A stretch of 64,000 nucleotides of DNA from an uncultured Alphaproteobacteria bacterium. GTDB taxonomy: Bacteria; Pseudomonadota; Alphaproteobacteria; Caulobacterales; Caulobacteraceae. Below, in pieces: positions 1-10,439 of the stretch. The translations under genes and the position numbers were made by a program. The number at the start of each line of letters is the position of its first letter. The first letter of the stretch is position 1. The DNA lies in assembly GCA_903909375.1 (NCBI GenBank), contig CAIVVM010000036.1, positions 186,001 to 250,000 of the forward strand. Reading direction: 5' to 3'. The notes under the pieces were generated by a model. The model saw only the letters and a program-made list of their open reading frames with translations, was not told the DNA's origin and did not search any database.

Positions 1-1926
1 GCCGCCCATGTGCGCCGCGACCACGCAGGCTGCGTCGACGTATGGCCGCTGGAGGTGGAGGCCAAGGGCGAGGACCGTGAAGCCTGGGACGCCCCGCTTG
101 ACGCCGAGCTCGAGGACAGCGCCAACCGCCGTCTGGCCCGCCGGATCGCTGCCGAGATCAAGGCGCTGATCGCCCGCGGCGACGCTGTCTACGACAAGGA
201 GGCGCGGACCTGGCGCCCGGCGCATGAAGGCGACGTGCTGATCCTGGTGCGGCGGCGGCGTGCGCTGTTCGAGGAAATCCTGCGCGCCCTGAAGCATGCC
301 GGTGTTCCAGTGGCCGGGGCCGACCGGCTGGCGCTGTCGCAGCACATCATCTTCGACGACCTGAACGCCCTGGCCCGCTTTGTCCTGTTTCCCGGTGACG
401 AGCTGACCCTGGCAGCGCTGCTGAAGAGCCCGTTCTGTGGCCTGGACGACGACAGCCTCTACGCTCTGGCGCACGGGCGAAAGGCCGAGCGGCTCTGGCC
501 GCGCCTGCAACGCCGGGCCGCCGAGCGCCTGGACTGGCAGGCGGCCGCAGCGTTTCTGGAGCATGCCCTGACGCAGGGACGGAGCCGGGCGCCCTTCGAG
601 TTCTTCGCCGACCTGCTGGGCCGCATTGGCGCCGGGGGCCGCACCATTCGCCAGGACCTGTTGCGCCGGCTGGGGGCGGAGGCCGAGGATGCGCTGGACG
701 AGTTTCTGAACCAGGTGCTGGCCGCCGAGGCGCGGGGCGTTCACAGCCTCGAACACCTGGCCGCTGACCTTGCTGGGCTCGACATCACCGTCAAGCGCGA
801 GATGGAGGCCGAGCGCCGCGAGGTGCGGGTCATGACCGCCCATGGCGCCAAGGGCCTGGAGGCGCCCATCGTCTTCCTGCCGGAGACCACGATCACCCAG
901 ACCGGGCGGGGATCTGCGCTGATGCGCCATACCCATGATCGCACCGAGGGCTTCCTCTGGTGCTCATCCGGCGCGCGCGACTGTGACGCCACCGCACTGG
1001 CCCGAACCCGGCGCGCCGAGCGCGAGGAGGCCGAGGCCTATCGCCTGCTCTATGTGGCGCTGACCCGGGCGCGGGATCGTCTGGTGCTGTGCGGTCGGGT
1101 GTCGGATCGGGACAGAAACAAACTGCCGGGCTGGTGGGGGGCCATCCATAACGCCCTGTCGGACACCGGCGTGGCCGATGAGGTGCGCACCCTCACGATC
1201 GATGACATGACATTCCAGCGGTTCGGGCCCGATCCCCTGACGCTCGAAGGCGCCGGGACGACGCCGGCGGCGCCCGCGCCCTTGCCAGACTGGACGTCCC
1301 TGATCCCGCCGCCTGAGGCCTTCGCCCGCTATGCGTCTCCGTCGGATCTTGGGGAAGGCGCCGTGAGCGCGGCCACATCACCCCTGTCCGAAACAGGCGG
1401 GCTGGGTCGCTTCCGACGCGGCGACCTGATCCACCGACTGCTGCAATTGCTGCCCGACCTTCCCGCCTCCGGACGCCCGGCGGGCGCGACCGCCCTGCTG
1501 GCGCGGGAGACCGACCTCAGTCCTGTCCAGCGCGCAGAGATGGCGGACGCGGCGCTCTCCGTTCTGCAGGACCCAGCCTTCTCGCAGGTGTTCGGCGAGG
1601 GTTCCCGCGCCGAGGTGACCGTCGCCGGGACAGCCCGCGCCCTTCCGGCCGGCCTCAGAATTTCAGGGCGGATCGACCGGTTGGTGGTGCTGCCGGACCG
1701 GGTGCTGGTGGTGGACTTCAAGACCAACCGGCCCTCTCCCGACGTGATCGGTGAGGCCGACCCCGCCTATCTTCGGCAGATGGCGCTCTACTGGGCGGTG
1801 CTCTCGGATATCTTTGCCGGACGGCGCATCGAAGCCGCCATTGTCTGGACGGACGGCCCCAAGCTGATGCCGACCCCAGAAAACCTGCTGGCTCAAACCC
1901 TTGCCGAACTGCACCGCGCCGGTTGA
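1..1926 (+). CDS. addA: AddA double-strand-break repair helicase-nuclease, C-terminal part
   Basis: The reading frame is open from base 1, so the gene starts upstream and about 641 C-terminal residues are visible. AddA is the UvrD-like helicase plus nuclease subunit of AddAB, which processes DNA ends for recombination. Helicase motif V-like text VMTAHGAKGLE (nt about 829-861) and motif VI RLLYVALTRARDRL (nt about 1039-1080) are present. The C-terminal RecB-type nuclease shows GRIDR, then VDFKT (nt 1711-1725) and a QMALYW helix. The Walker A part lies outside the window. addB would be expected just upstream, and trxA follows 84 bp downstream on the same strand. The family call is firm. Confidence 0.95.
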   Translation, partial: AAHVRRDHAGCVDVWPLEVEAKGEDREAWDAPLDAELEDSANRRLARRIAAEIKALIARGDAVYDKEARTWRPAHEGDVLILVRRRRALFEEILRALKHAGVPVAGADRLALSQHIIFDDLNALARFVLFPGDELTLAALLKSPFCGLDDDSLYALAHGRKAERLWPRLQRRAAERLDWQAAAAFLEHALTQGRSRAPFEFFADLLGRIGAGGRTIRQDLLRRLGAEAEDALDEFLNQVLAAEARGVHSLEHLAADLAGLDITVKREMEAERREVRVMTAHGAKGLEAPIVFLPETTITQTGRGSALMRHTHDRTEGFLWCSSGARDCDATALARTRRAEREEAEAYRLLYVALTRARDRLVLCGRVSDRDRNKLPGWWGAIHNALSDTGVADEVRTLTIDDMTFQRFGPDPLTLEGAGTTPAAPAPLPDWTSLIPPPEAFARYASPSDLGEGAVSAATSPLSETGGLGRFRRGDLIHRLLQLLPDLPASGRPAGATALLARETDLSPVQRAEMADAALSVLQDPAFSQVFGEGSRAEVTVAGTARALPAGLRISGRIDRLVVLPDRVLVVDFKTNRPSPDVIGEADPAYLRQMALYWAVLSDIFAGRRIEAAIVWTDGPKLMPTPENLLAQTLAELHRAG

Positions 1927-2010
1927 TAGAGGCTCAGGGTCCGCTTACATGGCGGTCTTGAGAGTCGCGGTTCCGCCTTGTCCAGGGCCCCGCGCAACAG
2001 GAGTTTCCCG

Positions 2011-2340
2011 ATGAGCACCGTCAAGGTCACTGACGAATCCTTTCAAGCCGACGTCCTGGGATCCAGCCAGCCTGTGCTGGTGGATTTCTGGGCCGAGTGG
2101 TGCGGCCCCTGCAAGCAGATCGCCCCGGCGCTGGAGCAGATCTCCGAGGAACTGGCCGGCAAGGTGACCATCGCCAAGCTCGACATCGAGCAGAGCCCGA
2201 CGACCCCGTCGCGCTATGGCGTGCGCGGCATCCCGACCATGATGCTGTTCAAGGACGGCCAGATGACCGCCATGAAGGTCGGCGCCATGCCCAAGCAGAA
2301 AATCCTGGAGTGGCTCGCCGAAGCCGGCGTGGCGGCGTAG
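2011..2340 (+). CDS. trxA: Thioredoxin TrxA
   Basis: A 109-residue cytosolic thioredoxin that reduces protein disulfides with electrons from thioredoxin reductase. The active site WCGPCK sits near residue 29, and the cis-proline loop GIPTMM near residue 72, both in the usual positions for a single-domain thioredoxin. The ATG at 2011 is chosen over upstream in-frame starts because AACAGGAG lies 8-15 bp before it and the protein then begins right at the first thioredoxin strand. It follows addA, and folC converges on it from the other strand with a gap of only 33 bp. Confidence 0.96.
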   Translation: MSTVKVTDESFQADVLGSSQPVLVDFWAEWCGPCKQIAPALEQISEELAGKVTIAKLDIEQSPTTPSRYGVRGIPTMMLFKDGQMTAMKVGAMPKQKILEWLAEAGVAA

Positions 2341-2373
2341 GCCCAGTTCTCTCCCCATCAAGGGCAGGGATAC

Positions 2374-3714
2374 CTACCCCGGCCAGGTCTCGGGGCTCAT
2401 GGCCAGGACCTCGCCGGCGAAATGCAATCCGCCGCAGATCAGCACGTGGGGCGCCGGGCCCTCCATCTCCAGGGCGCGGGCGACCCCGTCTGACACATTG
2501 GCTGCGGTCTCCGGCTCAAGGCCTGCGCGAATGGCCGCGGCGACCAGATCATCCGTACTGGCGGCGATTGGGCTGTCGAAGGTCGTGGTGATGACCCGAG
2601 GCCGCATCTCGGCGAATGGGCGGAAAAAGCCCTCGGCGTCCTTGCGGGCGAACATGCCGGTGACCAGCACCAGGGGCCGGGGATCGCGATCCACGATCCG
2701 GGCCGCCGCCTCGGCCAACGCCCGGCCCGCATGGGGATTGTGGCCGCCGTCCAGCCAGAGATCGGCGCCACGCGCCCGGGCCAGGGCCGCCAGCGGGCCC
2801 GCTGACAGGCGCTGCATCCGCGCCGGCCAGACGGTAGACGCCACGCCACGCCCCAGATCCTCGTCGGCCAGGTCGTGGTTGAAGGTCAGGGCCGCCGCCA
2901 CCGCCAGACCGGCGTTGGCGAACTGGTAGCCGCCGAACAGGCTGGGCGCCGGCAGGTCCAGCAGGCGATCGGGCATCTGCACCAGCAGCCGGCCGCGCTC
3001 CTCCCAGGCGTCGAAATCCCGCCCCATCAGCAGCATCGGGGCCATCCGGTCGTCGGCCTCGCGCTCGATCATCGCCAGCGCCTCATCGTCCTGACGCGCC
3101 ACGACCACGGGGCGACCCCGCTTGATGATGCCGGCCTTCTCCCAGGCGATATTGGAAAGCGCCGGGCCCAGCATCTCCACGTGATCATAGTCCACCGGCG
3201 TGATCACGCTGACGGCAGGCGCCTCGAACACATTGCTGGCGTCAAAGCGTCCGCCAAGCCCGACCTCCACGACGCACAGATCCGCCGGCGTTTCGGCGAA
3301 GGCCAGATAGGCCAGCACCGTGGTGATCTCGAAAAAGCTGATCGCCTCGCCGGCATTAGCGGTCTCTACACGCTCGATCAGGGCCGAGAGCTGAGCATCC
3401 GTGATCAGCTTTCCAGCCAGCCGGATCCGCTCGGCAAACCGCACCAGATGCGGCGAGGTGAGCACATGCACCCTCAGCCCCGCCGCCTCGCCGATGGCGC
3501 GCAGGAAGGCCACGGTAGAGCCCTTGCCATTGGTGCCCGCCACATGGATCACCGGCGGGAGCTTCAGATCGGGTCGGCCCAGCGCCGCCAGCAGCCGTTC
3601 CACCCGCCCGGTCGTGAGGTCGATCAGGGTCGGATGATTGGCGCGCAGCCGCTGGATCACCGCATCGGAGGCGCGGATCGGATCGAAGCCGGGGTCGGCG
3701 GGAAGGGAGGTCAT
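2374..3714 (-). CDS. folC: Bifunctional folylpolyglutamate/dihydrofolate synthase FolC
   Basis: About 446 residues. It adds glutamate to dihydropteroate and/or to folates, using ATP, in the cytosol. The Mur-ligase-type P-loop GTNGKGST is near residue 64, a TSPHL motif follows near residue 88, and WEKAGI and DGGHNPHA mark the central and C-terminal ligase domains. ATG at 3714 is preferred to the GTG at 3723 because GGGGAG sits 8 bases before it. It is last in the trpF-trpB-trpA-accD-folC series, but a 250-bp gap with two palindromic repeats separates it from accD, so it may have its own promoter. Confidence 0.95.
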   Translation of the reverse strand: MTSLPADPGFDPIRASDAVIQRLRANHPTLIDLTTGRVERLLAALGRPDLKLPPVIHVAGTNGKGSTVAFLRAIGEAAGLRVHVLTSPHLVRFAERIRLAGKLITDAQLSALIERVETANAGEAISFFEITTVLAYLAFAETPADLCVVEVGLGGRFDASNVFEAPAVSVITPVDYDHVEMLGPALSNIAWEKAGIIKRGRPVVVARQDDEALAMIEREADDRMAPMLLMGRDFDAWEERGRLLVQMPDRLLDLPAPSLFGGYQFANAGLAVAAALTFNHDLADEDLGRGVASTVWPARMQRLSAGPLAALARARGADLWLDGGHNPHAGRALAEAAARIVDRDPRPLVLVTGMFARKDAEGFFRPFAEMRPRVITTTFDSPIAASTDDLVAAAIRAGLEPETAANVSDGVARALEMEGPAPHVLICGGLHFAGEVLAMSPETWPG

Positions 3715-3743
3715 GGCGTCCACTCCCCGGAGTAGTCCTTATT

Positions 3744-3794
3744 CTCCTCCCCCGCCGGGGGAGGGGGACCGCGCGAAGCGGGGTGGAGGGGGCT
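3744..3794. repeat. GC-rich palindromic intergenic repeat, copy 1
   Basis: A CCTCCCCC..GGGGGAGG hairpin followed by a smaller CGCGAAGCG-centred hairpin and a GGAGGGGGC tail. A nearly identical copy in inverted orientation lies at 3889-3940, and a related one at 30162-30210. All are in gaps between genes. The pattern resembles the REP/BIME-like elements of alphaproteobacteria. The exact family name is not known to me. Confidence 0.7.
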
Positions 3795-3888
3795 CGCCGG
3801 GAGCCACGCATCCGGCAGTCTCAGCCCGGTGCACGTCCCAAGAGCGACAATGGGCCGTGCGCGGTCGCTCCGCCGCTGTGCGACGGCA

Positions 3889-3940
3889 GCCCCCTCCACC
3901 GCGTTCCGCGGTCCCCCTCCCCCGCCGGGGGAGGGGAGGA
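3889..3940. repeat. GC-rich palindromic intergenic repeat, copy 2 (inverted)
   Basis: Reverse-complement counterpart of the element at 3744-3794, differing at a few bases in the middle. Together the pair brackets about 95 bp without an ORF. Transcribed as one RNA, the two arms could form a long hairpin between accD and folC. It may terminate or process the transcript, which is inference. Confidence 0.7.
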
Positions 3941-3963
3941 CAGTCACCTCGGGGAAGATTGCG

Positions 3964-4881
3964 TCAGGCGGCGGAAAGACGTTCGCGCCCCATCATGAGG
4001 GTCTTGAGGATCGAGCTCAGTTTTTCCGGGATGTCGGCGCGTTTGACCACCTGGTCGATCATGCCGTGCTCCACCAGGAACTCCGAACGCTGGAAGCCCT
4101 GAGGCAGGGTCTCCCGGATCGTCTGCTCGATCACCCGCCGACCGGAGAAACCGATCGTCGCATTGGGCTCGGCCAGATGGACATCACCCAGCATGGCGTA
4201 GGAGGCTGTCACCCCGCCCGTGGTCGGGTCCGTCATCACCACCACATAGGGCAGTCCCGCCGACTTCACCTCGTTCAGCGCCAGGGTGGTGCGGGCCATC
4301 TGCATCAGGGCCAGCGTGCCCTCCTGCATGCGCGCGCCACCGGCGGCAGTGAAGATCACCAGCGGAACCTGACGCTTCACAGCTTCCTTGGCGGCCATGA
4401 TGAAGGTTTCACCCGCCGCCATGCCCAGCGAGCCGCCCATGAACGCAAAGTCCTGGACGATGACCACCGCAGGCTGGCCCACGATGTGCCCGAAGGCGAC
4501 GGCCATGGCGTCCTGTTCACCCGTCGCCTTGCGGGCAGCCTTCAGACGGTCCCCGTAGGACTTGTCGTCCGGAAAACCCAGGGGGTCCTCCACCACCGAG
4601 GGTGTCACCAGCCGCTCGTAGCGCGCGTCGTCGAAGGTTCCGTCCAGCCGGATCTTGGCGCCGATCCGCATGTGATGGCCGGACGGCGTGACCCACAGGG
4701 CCGCCTCCAGATCGGGACGGTACAGCATCTCACCCGTCTCCGGGCACTTGACCCAGAGGTTTTCCGGCGTGTCGCGCTTGGCGAAGTTGCGCACCCCGGG
4801 CGCGATACGCGACAGCCAGCCGCGACGTTCACGCGGGGCAGGACGACCGGGTTTGTCGTTTCGATGATCAGCCATCGCCAT
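3964..4881 (-). CDS. accD: Acetyl-CoA carboxylase carboxyltransferase subunit beta AccD
   Basis: About 305 residues. With AccA it transfers the carboxyl group from biotinyl-BCCP to acetyl-CoA, the first step of fatty-acid synthesis. The crotonase-like core is clear (GGSLGMAAGE, GGARMQEG, TTGGVTASYAMLGD). The N-terminal zinc ribbon of the E. coli type is degenerate: only C46 of the four cysteines remains, with T49, T65 and G68 in the other places. Start choice is uncertain: TTG 4890 overlaps the trpA stop, while ATG 4881 or 4875 give MAMADH or MADH. Co-directional with trpA upstream. Confidence 0.94.
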   Translation of the reverse strand: MAMADHRNDKPGRPAPRERRGWLSRIAPGVRNFAKRDTPENLWVKCPETGEMLYRPDLEAALWVTPSGHHMRIGAKIRLDGTFDDARYERLVTPSVVEDPLGFPDDKSYGDRLKAARKATGEQDAMAVAFGHIVGQPAVVIVQDFAFMGGSLGMAAGETFIMAAKEAVKRQVPLVIFTAAGGARMQEGTLALMQMARTTLALNEVKSAGLPYVVVMTDPTTGGVTASYAMLGDVHLAEPNATIGFSGRRVIEQTIRETLPQGFQRSEFLVEHGMIDQVVKRADIPEKLSSILKTLMMGRERLSAA

Positions 4882-4886
4882 GGATT

Positions 4887-5716
4887 TCAAACCGCCGTTA
4901 GGCTCCGACGCGCAAGACGTACAGCCTTAGCCAGAGAATTGACTTTGGAAAGGACCCGTCCGGTCACGTCTTCGTTCAGTTCGAGGGCTTCGGCAACCTC
5001 ATCCACCAGGGCCGAGCCAACGACCACGCCATCGGCGACACGGGCGATCGCGGCGGCGTTTTCCGGCGTCTTGATCCCAAAGCCCACCGCCACCGGAAGT
5101 CCGGAGGCTTTGCGCACCCGTTCGACGTGCGGCGCCACCGCAGCGGCGTCGGCCGACTTGACGCCGGTCACGCCCGCGACGGAGACATAGTAGACAAATC
5201 CCGACGTGCGGCGGATCACCACCGGCAGGCGCGCATCGTCGGTGGTGGGGGTCGCCAGGCGGATGAGCGACAGCCCCGCGGCGTCCAGGGCATCGGCCAG
5301 CGGCTCGGCCTCCTCTGGCGGGCAGTCGACGACGATCATGCCGTCGATCCCGGCGGCCGCCGCGTCGCGGGCGAAGGCCTCATAGCCCCAGGTGAGCAGC
5401 GGATTGGTGTAGCCCATCAGGATGACCGGCGTGTCGGCGTCGCCTTCACGGAAGGCGCGGGCCAGATCCAGCACGCCCTGCAGGGTCATGCCCTTGGCCA
5501 GCGCCCGCTGCGCCGCGCGCTGGATCGGTGGGCCTTCGGCCAGGGGGTCGGAGAACGGGAAGCCCAGTTCGATGATGTCGGCGCCTGCGCCCGGCAGCCC
5601 GCGCACGATCTCAAGCGCCGTCGCGGCGTCCGGATCGCCGGCCATCACATAGGTCACGAACGCGGCCCGGCCCTCGGCCTTCAGCGCGGCGAAGCGGGCG
5701 TCGATCCGCGCCTTGG

Positions 5717-5720
<4 letters not shown>
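4887..5720 (-). CDS. trpA: Tryptophan synthase alpha chain TrpA
   Basis: 277 residues. It cleaves indole-3-glycerol phosphate to indole and glyceraldehyde 3-phosphate, and the indole is channelled to TrpB. The TIM-barrel signature [17 protein letters not shown] near residue 52 carries the catalytic Glu and Asp region, and the phosphate-binding loop GFGIKTPE is near residue 208. Its start overlaps the trpB stop by 4 bp, which implies translational coupling and fits the trpF-trpB-trpA order. Confidence 0.97.
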
Positions 5721-6937
<1,217 letters not shown>

Positions 6938-6944
6938 AATCAGC

Positions 6945-7592
6945 TCACGTGACGCGGCGGGCGGCGTCAAGAAATGCCTGGATCAAGGCGGGGTCCTTTA
7001 GTCCGGGACCGCGCTCCACGCCAGAGGAAACGTCGAGAATCGGCGCGCCGGATGCCGCGACGGCATCGGCCACATTCCAGGGATTGAGGCCGCCGGCCAG
7101 GAACCAGGGCCGCTCGAACCGCCGGCCCTTCAACAGCGTCCAGTCAAAGGTAACGCCCAGGCCGCCGGGCCGGTCTGCATCCTTCGGCGGTCTGGTTTCA
7201 AACATCAGGTGCTCGACGAGCGGCTCGTAAACCCTGGCGGCGTCCACATCGGAGGCCTCGCCAACCGCAATCACCTTGATGATCCCGCTTCCGGTTCGCT
7301 GGGCGATCTCGCGCACCCGCGCCGGAGGTTCCTTGCCGTGGAGCTGGATCAGGTCGGGGCCGAGGCCGGCCATGATGGCGTCGATCTCGTTGTTGGTCGG
7401 GTCGACCGTGACCGCGACAATCTTCACGCCGGCCGCCCGCGCCGGCGGCGCCAGCCGGTTCGCGGCGTCGGGCGCGATGTTGCGCGGACTTTTGGCGAAG
7501 AACATGAATCCCAGGAAGGCTGCGCCGCCCTCGACGGTCGCGCGCACGGCCTCGGGGGTGGAAACCCCGCAGATCTTGGTCGCCGGTGTCAT
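6945..7592 (-). CDS. trpF: Phosphoribosylanthranilate isomerase TrpF
   Basis: 215 residues. It converts N-(5-phosphoribosyl)anthranilate to the CdRP intermediate of tryptophan synthesis. KICGV near residue 6 carries the catalytic cysteine, and the later barrel has [13 protein letters not shown] and DVSSGVE, which form the phosphate-binding end and catalytic Asp region. First gene of the trpF-trpB-trpA-accD series. The 51-bp gap from mscL contains a GGGTTTAACCC palindrome just before the ATG. Confidence 0.96.
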   Translation of the reverse strand: MTPATKICGVSTPEAVRATVEGGAAFLGFMFFAKSPRNIAPDAANRLAPPARAAGVKIVAVTVDPTNNEIDAIMAGLGPDLIQLHGKEPPARVREIAQRTGSGIIKVIAVGEASDVDAARVYEPLVEHLMFETRPPKDADRPGGLGVTFDWTLLKGRRFERPWFLAGGLNPWNVADAVAASGAPILDVSSGVERGPGLKDPALIQAFLDAARRVT

Positions 7593-7643
7593 GGATGCGG
7601 ATTAGGGGTTTAACCCTCGTCGCCGCAAGACCTGTTTGAGCGG

Positions 7644-8051
7644 CTACTTTTTCAGCAGATCACGGATCTCGGCCAGCAGGACCTCCTGGGCCGGGGGTGC
7701 GGGCGCAGCCTCAGGGGCGGCGGCCTCCGCGCGACGAAGGCTGTTCACGCCCTTGACCAGCAGGAACACGACCCAGGCGATGATCAGGAACTGGATCATG
7801 GTGTTGACGAAGGCGCCGTACTGGATCGCCACCAACTCCGAGGTGGGGGTTGCGGCGTCGTCGGGCCGCAGGACCCACTGCAGCTTGGAAAAGTCCAGAC
7901 CGCCCAGCATCAACCCGACCGGCGGCATGATGATCTGGTCGACCATGCTGGTGACGATCTTGCCAAAGGCGCCGCCGATGATCACGCCCACGGCAAGATC
8001 GATCACATTGCCCTTGGCGATGAACTCACGAAACTCGGACACGATCGTCAT
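7644..8051 (-). CDS. mscL: Large-conductance mechanosensitive channel MscL
   Basis: 135 residues, usual for the family. It opens under membrane tension to release solutes after osmotic downshock. The conserved N-terminus EFREFIAKGNVIDLAVGVII forms TM1 with the gate, and TM2 is FLIIAWVVFLLVKGVN. The C-terminal bundle helix EVLLAEIRDLL is present. GGAG lies 9 bases before the ATG. It follows ihfB by 21 bp on the same strand. Confidence 0.97.
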   Translation of the reverse strand: MTIVSEFREFIAKGNVIDLAVGVIIGGAFGKIVTSMVDQIIMPPVGLMLGGLDFSKLQWVLRPDDAATPTSELVAIQYGAFVNTMIQFLIIAWVVFLLVKGVNSLRRAEAAAPEAAPAPPAQEVLLAEIRDLLKK

Positions 8052-8072
8052 GATGTAATCTCCAGACAGGGG

Positions 8073-8360
8073 CTATTCGTCGTCGGCGTTGAGGCGCTCT
8101 CGAAGTTCCTTGCCGCTCTTGAAGAACGGCACGTGCTTGGCCTGGACATCCACGGTTTCACCCGTCCTGGGGTTGCGTCCGGCCCGCGCCTCACGCGAGC
8201 GCACGGAAAGCGCGCCAAAGCCACGAAGCTCGACGCGACCACCGTCTTCCAGCGCCTGGATCATCCGCTCGAGAATTACCCCGACGACGCGCTCGATATC
8301 GCGCTGGGTCAGATGCGGGTTCTCTTCCGCCAGTTTTGTGATGAGCTCAGACTTGATCAT
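8073..8360 (-). CDS. ihfB: Integration host factor subunit beta IhfB
   Basis: 95 residues. A histone-like DNA-bending protein that works as a heterodimer with IhfA. The HU/IHF arm [12 protein letters not shown] and the [11 protein letters not shown] strand are present, and the start [17 protein letters not shown] is typical. The ATG at 8360 is chosen because GAGGGG precedes it and longer ORF starts add non-homologous residues. Position just after rpsA is the classic proteobacterial order. Confidence 0.96.
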   Translation of the reverse strand: MIKSELITKLAEENPHLTQRDIERVVGVILERMIQALEDGGRVELRGFGALSVRSREARAGRNPRTGETVDVQAKHVPFFKSGKELRERLNADDE

Positions 8361-8515
8361 GGGGCCCCTCGAACCAGCGCGACCATAGGAGGAAGCCCGC
8401 GCACGGATCAAGGCGGAATAAGGAATTCAACACCTTGGGGTCAAGCCCGAACGCTGTGATCCGAACCCGACCCGGGCGGCCGGGCGCCGGCGCCGTTTTC
8501 AGGCGTCTTGCCAAG

Positions 8516-8547
8516 AAAAACGGCGGACCGGTTTCCCGATCCGCCGT
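8516..8547 (-). terminator. Rho-independent terminator after rpsA
   Basis: Read on the minus strand, ACGGCGGA and TCCGCCGT form a perfect 8-bp stem with a 12-base interior, directly followed by TTTTT. It lies 26 bases after the rpsA stop and separates rpsA from ihfB, so ihfB probably also has its own promoter. Confidence 0.8.
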
Positions 8548-8573
8548 CCTGTCGCTTCACACCGTGGTGAAGC

Positions 8574-10286
8574 CTATTCCTTCTGAGCCTTCTCGCGCAG
8601 CGCGGCGCCCAGGATATCGCCGAGCGAGGCGCCGGAGTCGGACGAGCCGAACTTCTCGATGGCTTCCTTTTCCTCGACCATTTCCAGGGCCTTCACGGAC
8701 AGGGAAACCCTGCGGGCAGCCTTGTCGATGTTGGTGATCTGGGCGTCCATGCGATCGCCGACGGCGAAACGCTCGGGGCGCTGATCGGCGCGGTCGCGGC
8801 TCAGGTCCGACTTGCGGATGAAGGCCGACATCGGGGCGTCGTCCTCACCGAACTTCACCTCGATACCGCCCGAGGTGATCTCGGTGACCGTGACCGTGAC
8901 GGTCTGGCCCTTGCGGAAGGTGTCGCCCTGCATCGGGTCGCCGCCAAGCTGCTTGATGCCGAGCGAGATACGCTCCTTCTCGACATCCACGTCCAGCACG
9001 CGGGCCTTGACCATCTCGCCCTTGTTGTACTTGGCGATGGCTTCCTCGCCGGGGATCGCCCAGTCCAGATCGGACAGGTGGACCATGCCGTCGATGTCGT
9101 TTTCCAGACCGATGAACAGGCCGAACTCGGTGGCGTTCTTGACTTCGCCCTCGACGGTCGAGCCGATCGGGTGGGTGGCCACGAAGGCTTCCCATGGGTT
9201 GGCCATGGCCTGCTTCAGGCCGAGGCTGACGCGACGCTTGGACGGATCGACGTCCAGCACGACCACATCCACTTCCTGAGAGGTGGAAACGATCTTGCCC
9301 GGGTGGACGTTCTTCTTGGTCCAGGACATTTCGGAGACGTGCACCAGGCCCTCGACGCCGGCTTCCAGCTCCACGAAGGCGCCGTAGTCGGTGATGTTGG
9401 TGATGCGGCCGGTGAACTTCGCGCCCATCGGATACTTGGCTTCCACGCCGTCCCATGGATCGGACTGGAGCTGCTTCATGCCCAGCGAGATGCGCTGGGT
9501 GTCCGGGTTGATCTTGACGATCTGCACCTTGACGGTGTCGCCCACCGCCAGCACCTGGCTGGGGTGATTGACGCGCTTCCAGCTCATGTCGGTGACATGC
9601 AGCAGGCCGTCGATGCCGCCCAGGTCCACGAACGCGCCGTAGTCGGTGATGTTCTTGACCACGCCGTCGCGGACTTCGCCTTCCTGCAGCTGGCCGACCA
9701 GTTCGGTGCGCTGTTCGGCGCGGGCTTCTTCCAGGATCGCGCGACGCGAGACCACGATGTTGCCCCGCGGGCGGTCCATCTTGAGGATCGCGAACGGCTG
9801 TTCCTTGCCCATCAGCGGGCCGACGTCGCGCACGGGACGGATATCCACCTGCGAACCCGGCAGGAACGCCGAGGCGCCGCCCAGGTCGACGGTGAAGCCG
9901 CCCTTCACGCGGCCGACGATGGCGCCCATCACCGGCTCGTTCTTTTCATAGACGACTTCAAGACGCGTCCAGGCCTCTTCGCGGCGAGCCTTCTCGCGGC
10001 TGATGACGGCTTCGCCCATGGCGTTTTCGACGCGTTCCAGGAACACCTCGACCGAGTCGCCGACCTTCGGCGGATCGCGGCTCTCGCCGTCGCCGATGCC
10101 GAATTCCTTCAGCGAAACCCGGCCTTCGGTCTTCAGACCAACGTCGATGATCGCGAAGTCCTTCTCGATGGCCACAACCAGTCCGTGGACCACCTGGCCT
10201 TCCATGAAGTCACGTCCGCCAAGGGACTCGTCGAGCAGTGCTGCGAAATCATCGCGGGAGGGAGAGAGGCTCATGTCGTCAGCCAT
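8574..10286 (-). CDS. rpsA: 30S ribosomal protein S1 RpsA
   Basis: 570 residues with six S1 OB-fold repeats (starting near residues 28, 113, 198, 283, 370 and 457). The third to fifth are the best conserved (ITDYGAFVDL, ITDYGAFVEL, ATEFGLFIGL). It binds mRNA and feeds it to the 30S subunit. ATG 10286 (MADDMSLSP) is chosen; ATG 10298 (MKDPMADD) is the alternative. Neither has a clear Shine-Dalgarno sequence, which fits known rpsA leaders. The order aroA-cmk-rpsA-ihfB is conserved. Confidence 0.96.
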   Translation of the reverse strand: MADDMSLSPSRDDFAALLDESLGGRDFMEGQVVHGLVVAIEKDFAIIDVGLKTEGRVSLKEFGIGDGESRDPPKVGDSVEVFLERVENAMGEAVISREKARREEAWTRLEVVYEKNEPVMGAIVGRVKGGFTVDLGGASAFLPGSQVDIRPVRDVGPLMGKEQPFAILKMDRPRGNIVVSRRAILEEARAEQRTELVGQLQEGEVRDGVVKNITDYGAFVDLGGIDGLLHVTDMSWKRVNHPSQVLAVGDTVKVQIVKINPDTQRISLGMKQLQSDPWDGVEAKYPMGAKFTGRITNITDYGAFVELEAGVEGLVHVSEMSWTKKNVHPGKIVSTSQEVDVVVLDVDPSKRRVSLGLKQAMANPWEAFVATHPIGSTVEGEVKNATEFGLFIGLENDIDGMVHLSDLDWAIPGEEAIAKYNKGEMVKARVLDVDVEKERISLGIKQLGGDPMQGDTFRKGQTVTVTVTEITSGGIEVKFGEDDAPMSAFIRKSDLSRDRADQRPERFAVGDRMDAQITNIDKAARRVSLSVKALEMVEEKEAIEKFGSSDSGASLGDILGAALREKAQKE

Positions 10287-10439
10287 AGGGTCTTTCATCT
10301 TCAAATGACGCGAGATCCGCACCGCAATTGCGATCGGACGGAGTCCCGACGTCGGGTTAAGGGTTGCAACCGAAGGCGCGAGGAAGACCTCACGCCGGGA
10401 AATTTGCCCGCAGACGTCAGAGGGAAAGGCGCGTTTGGA

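Noticed and set aside
7605..7617. CtrA-type site (TTAA-N7-TTAA)
   Set aside because: Only single TTAA half-sites were found, here and elsewhere; no complete pair with the right spacing was seen.
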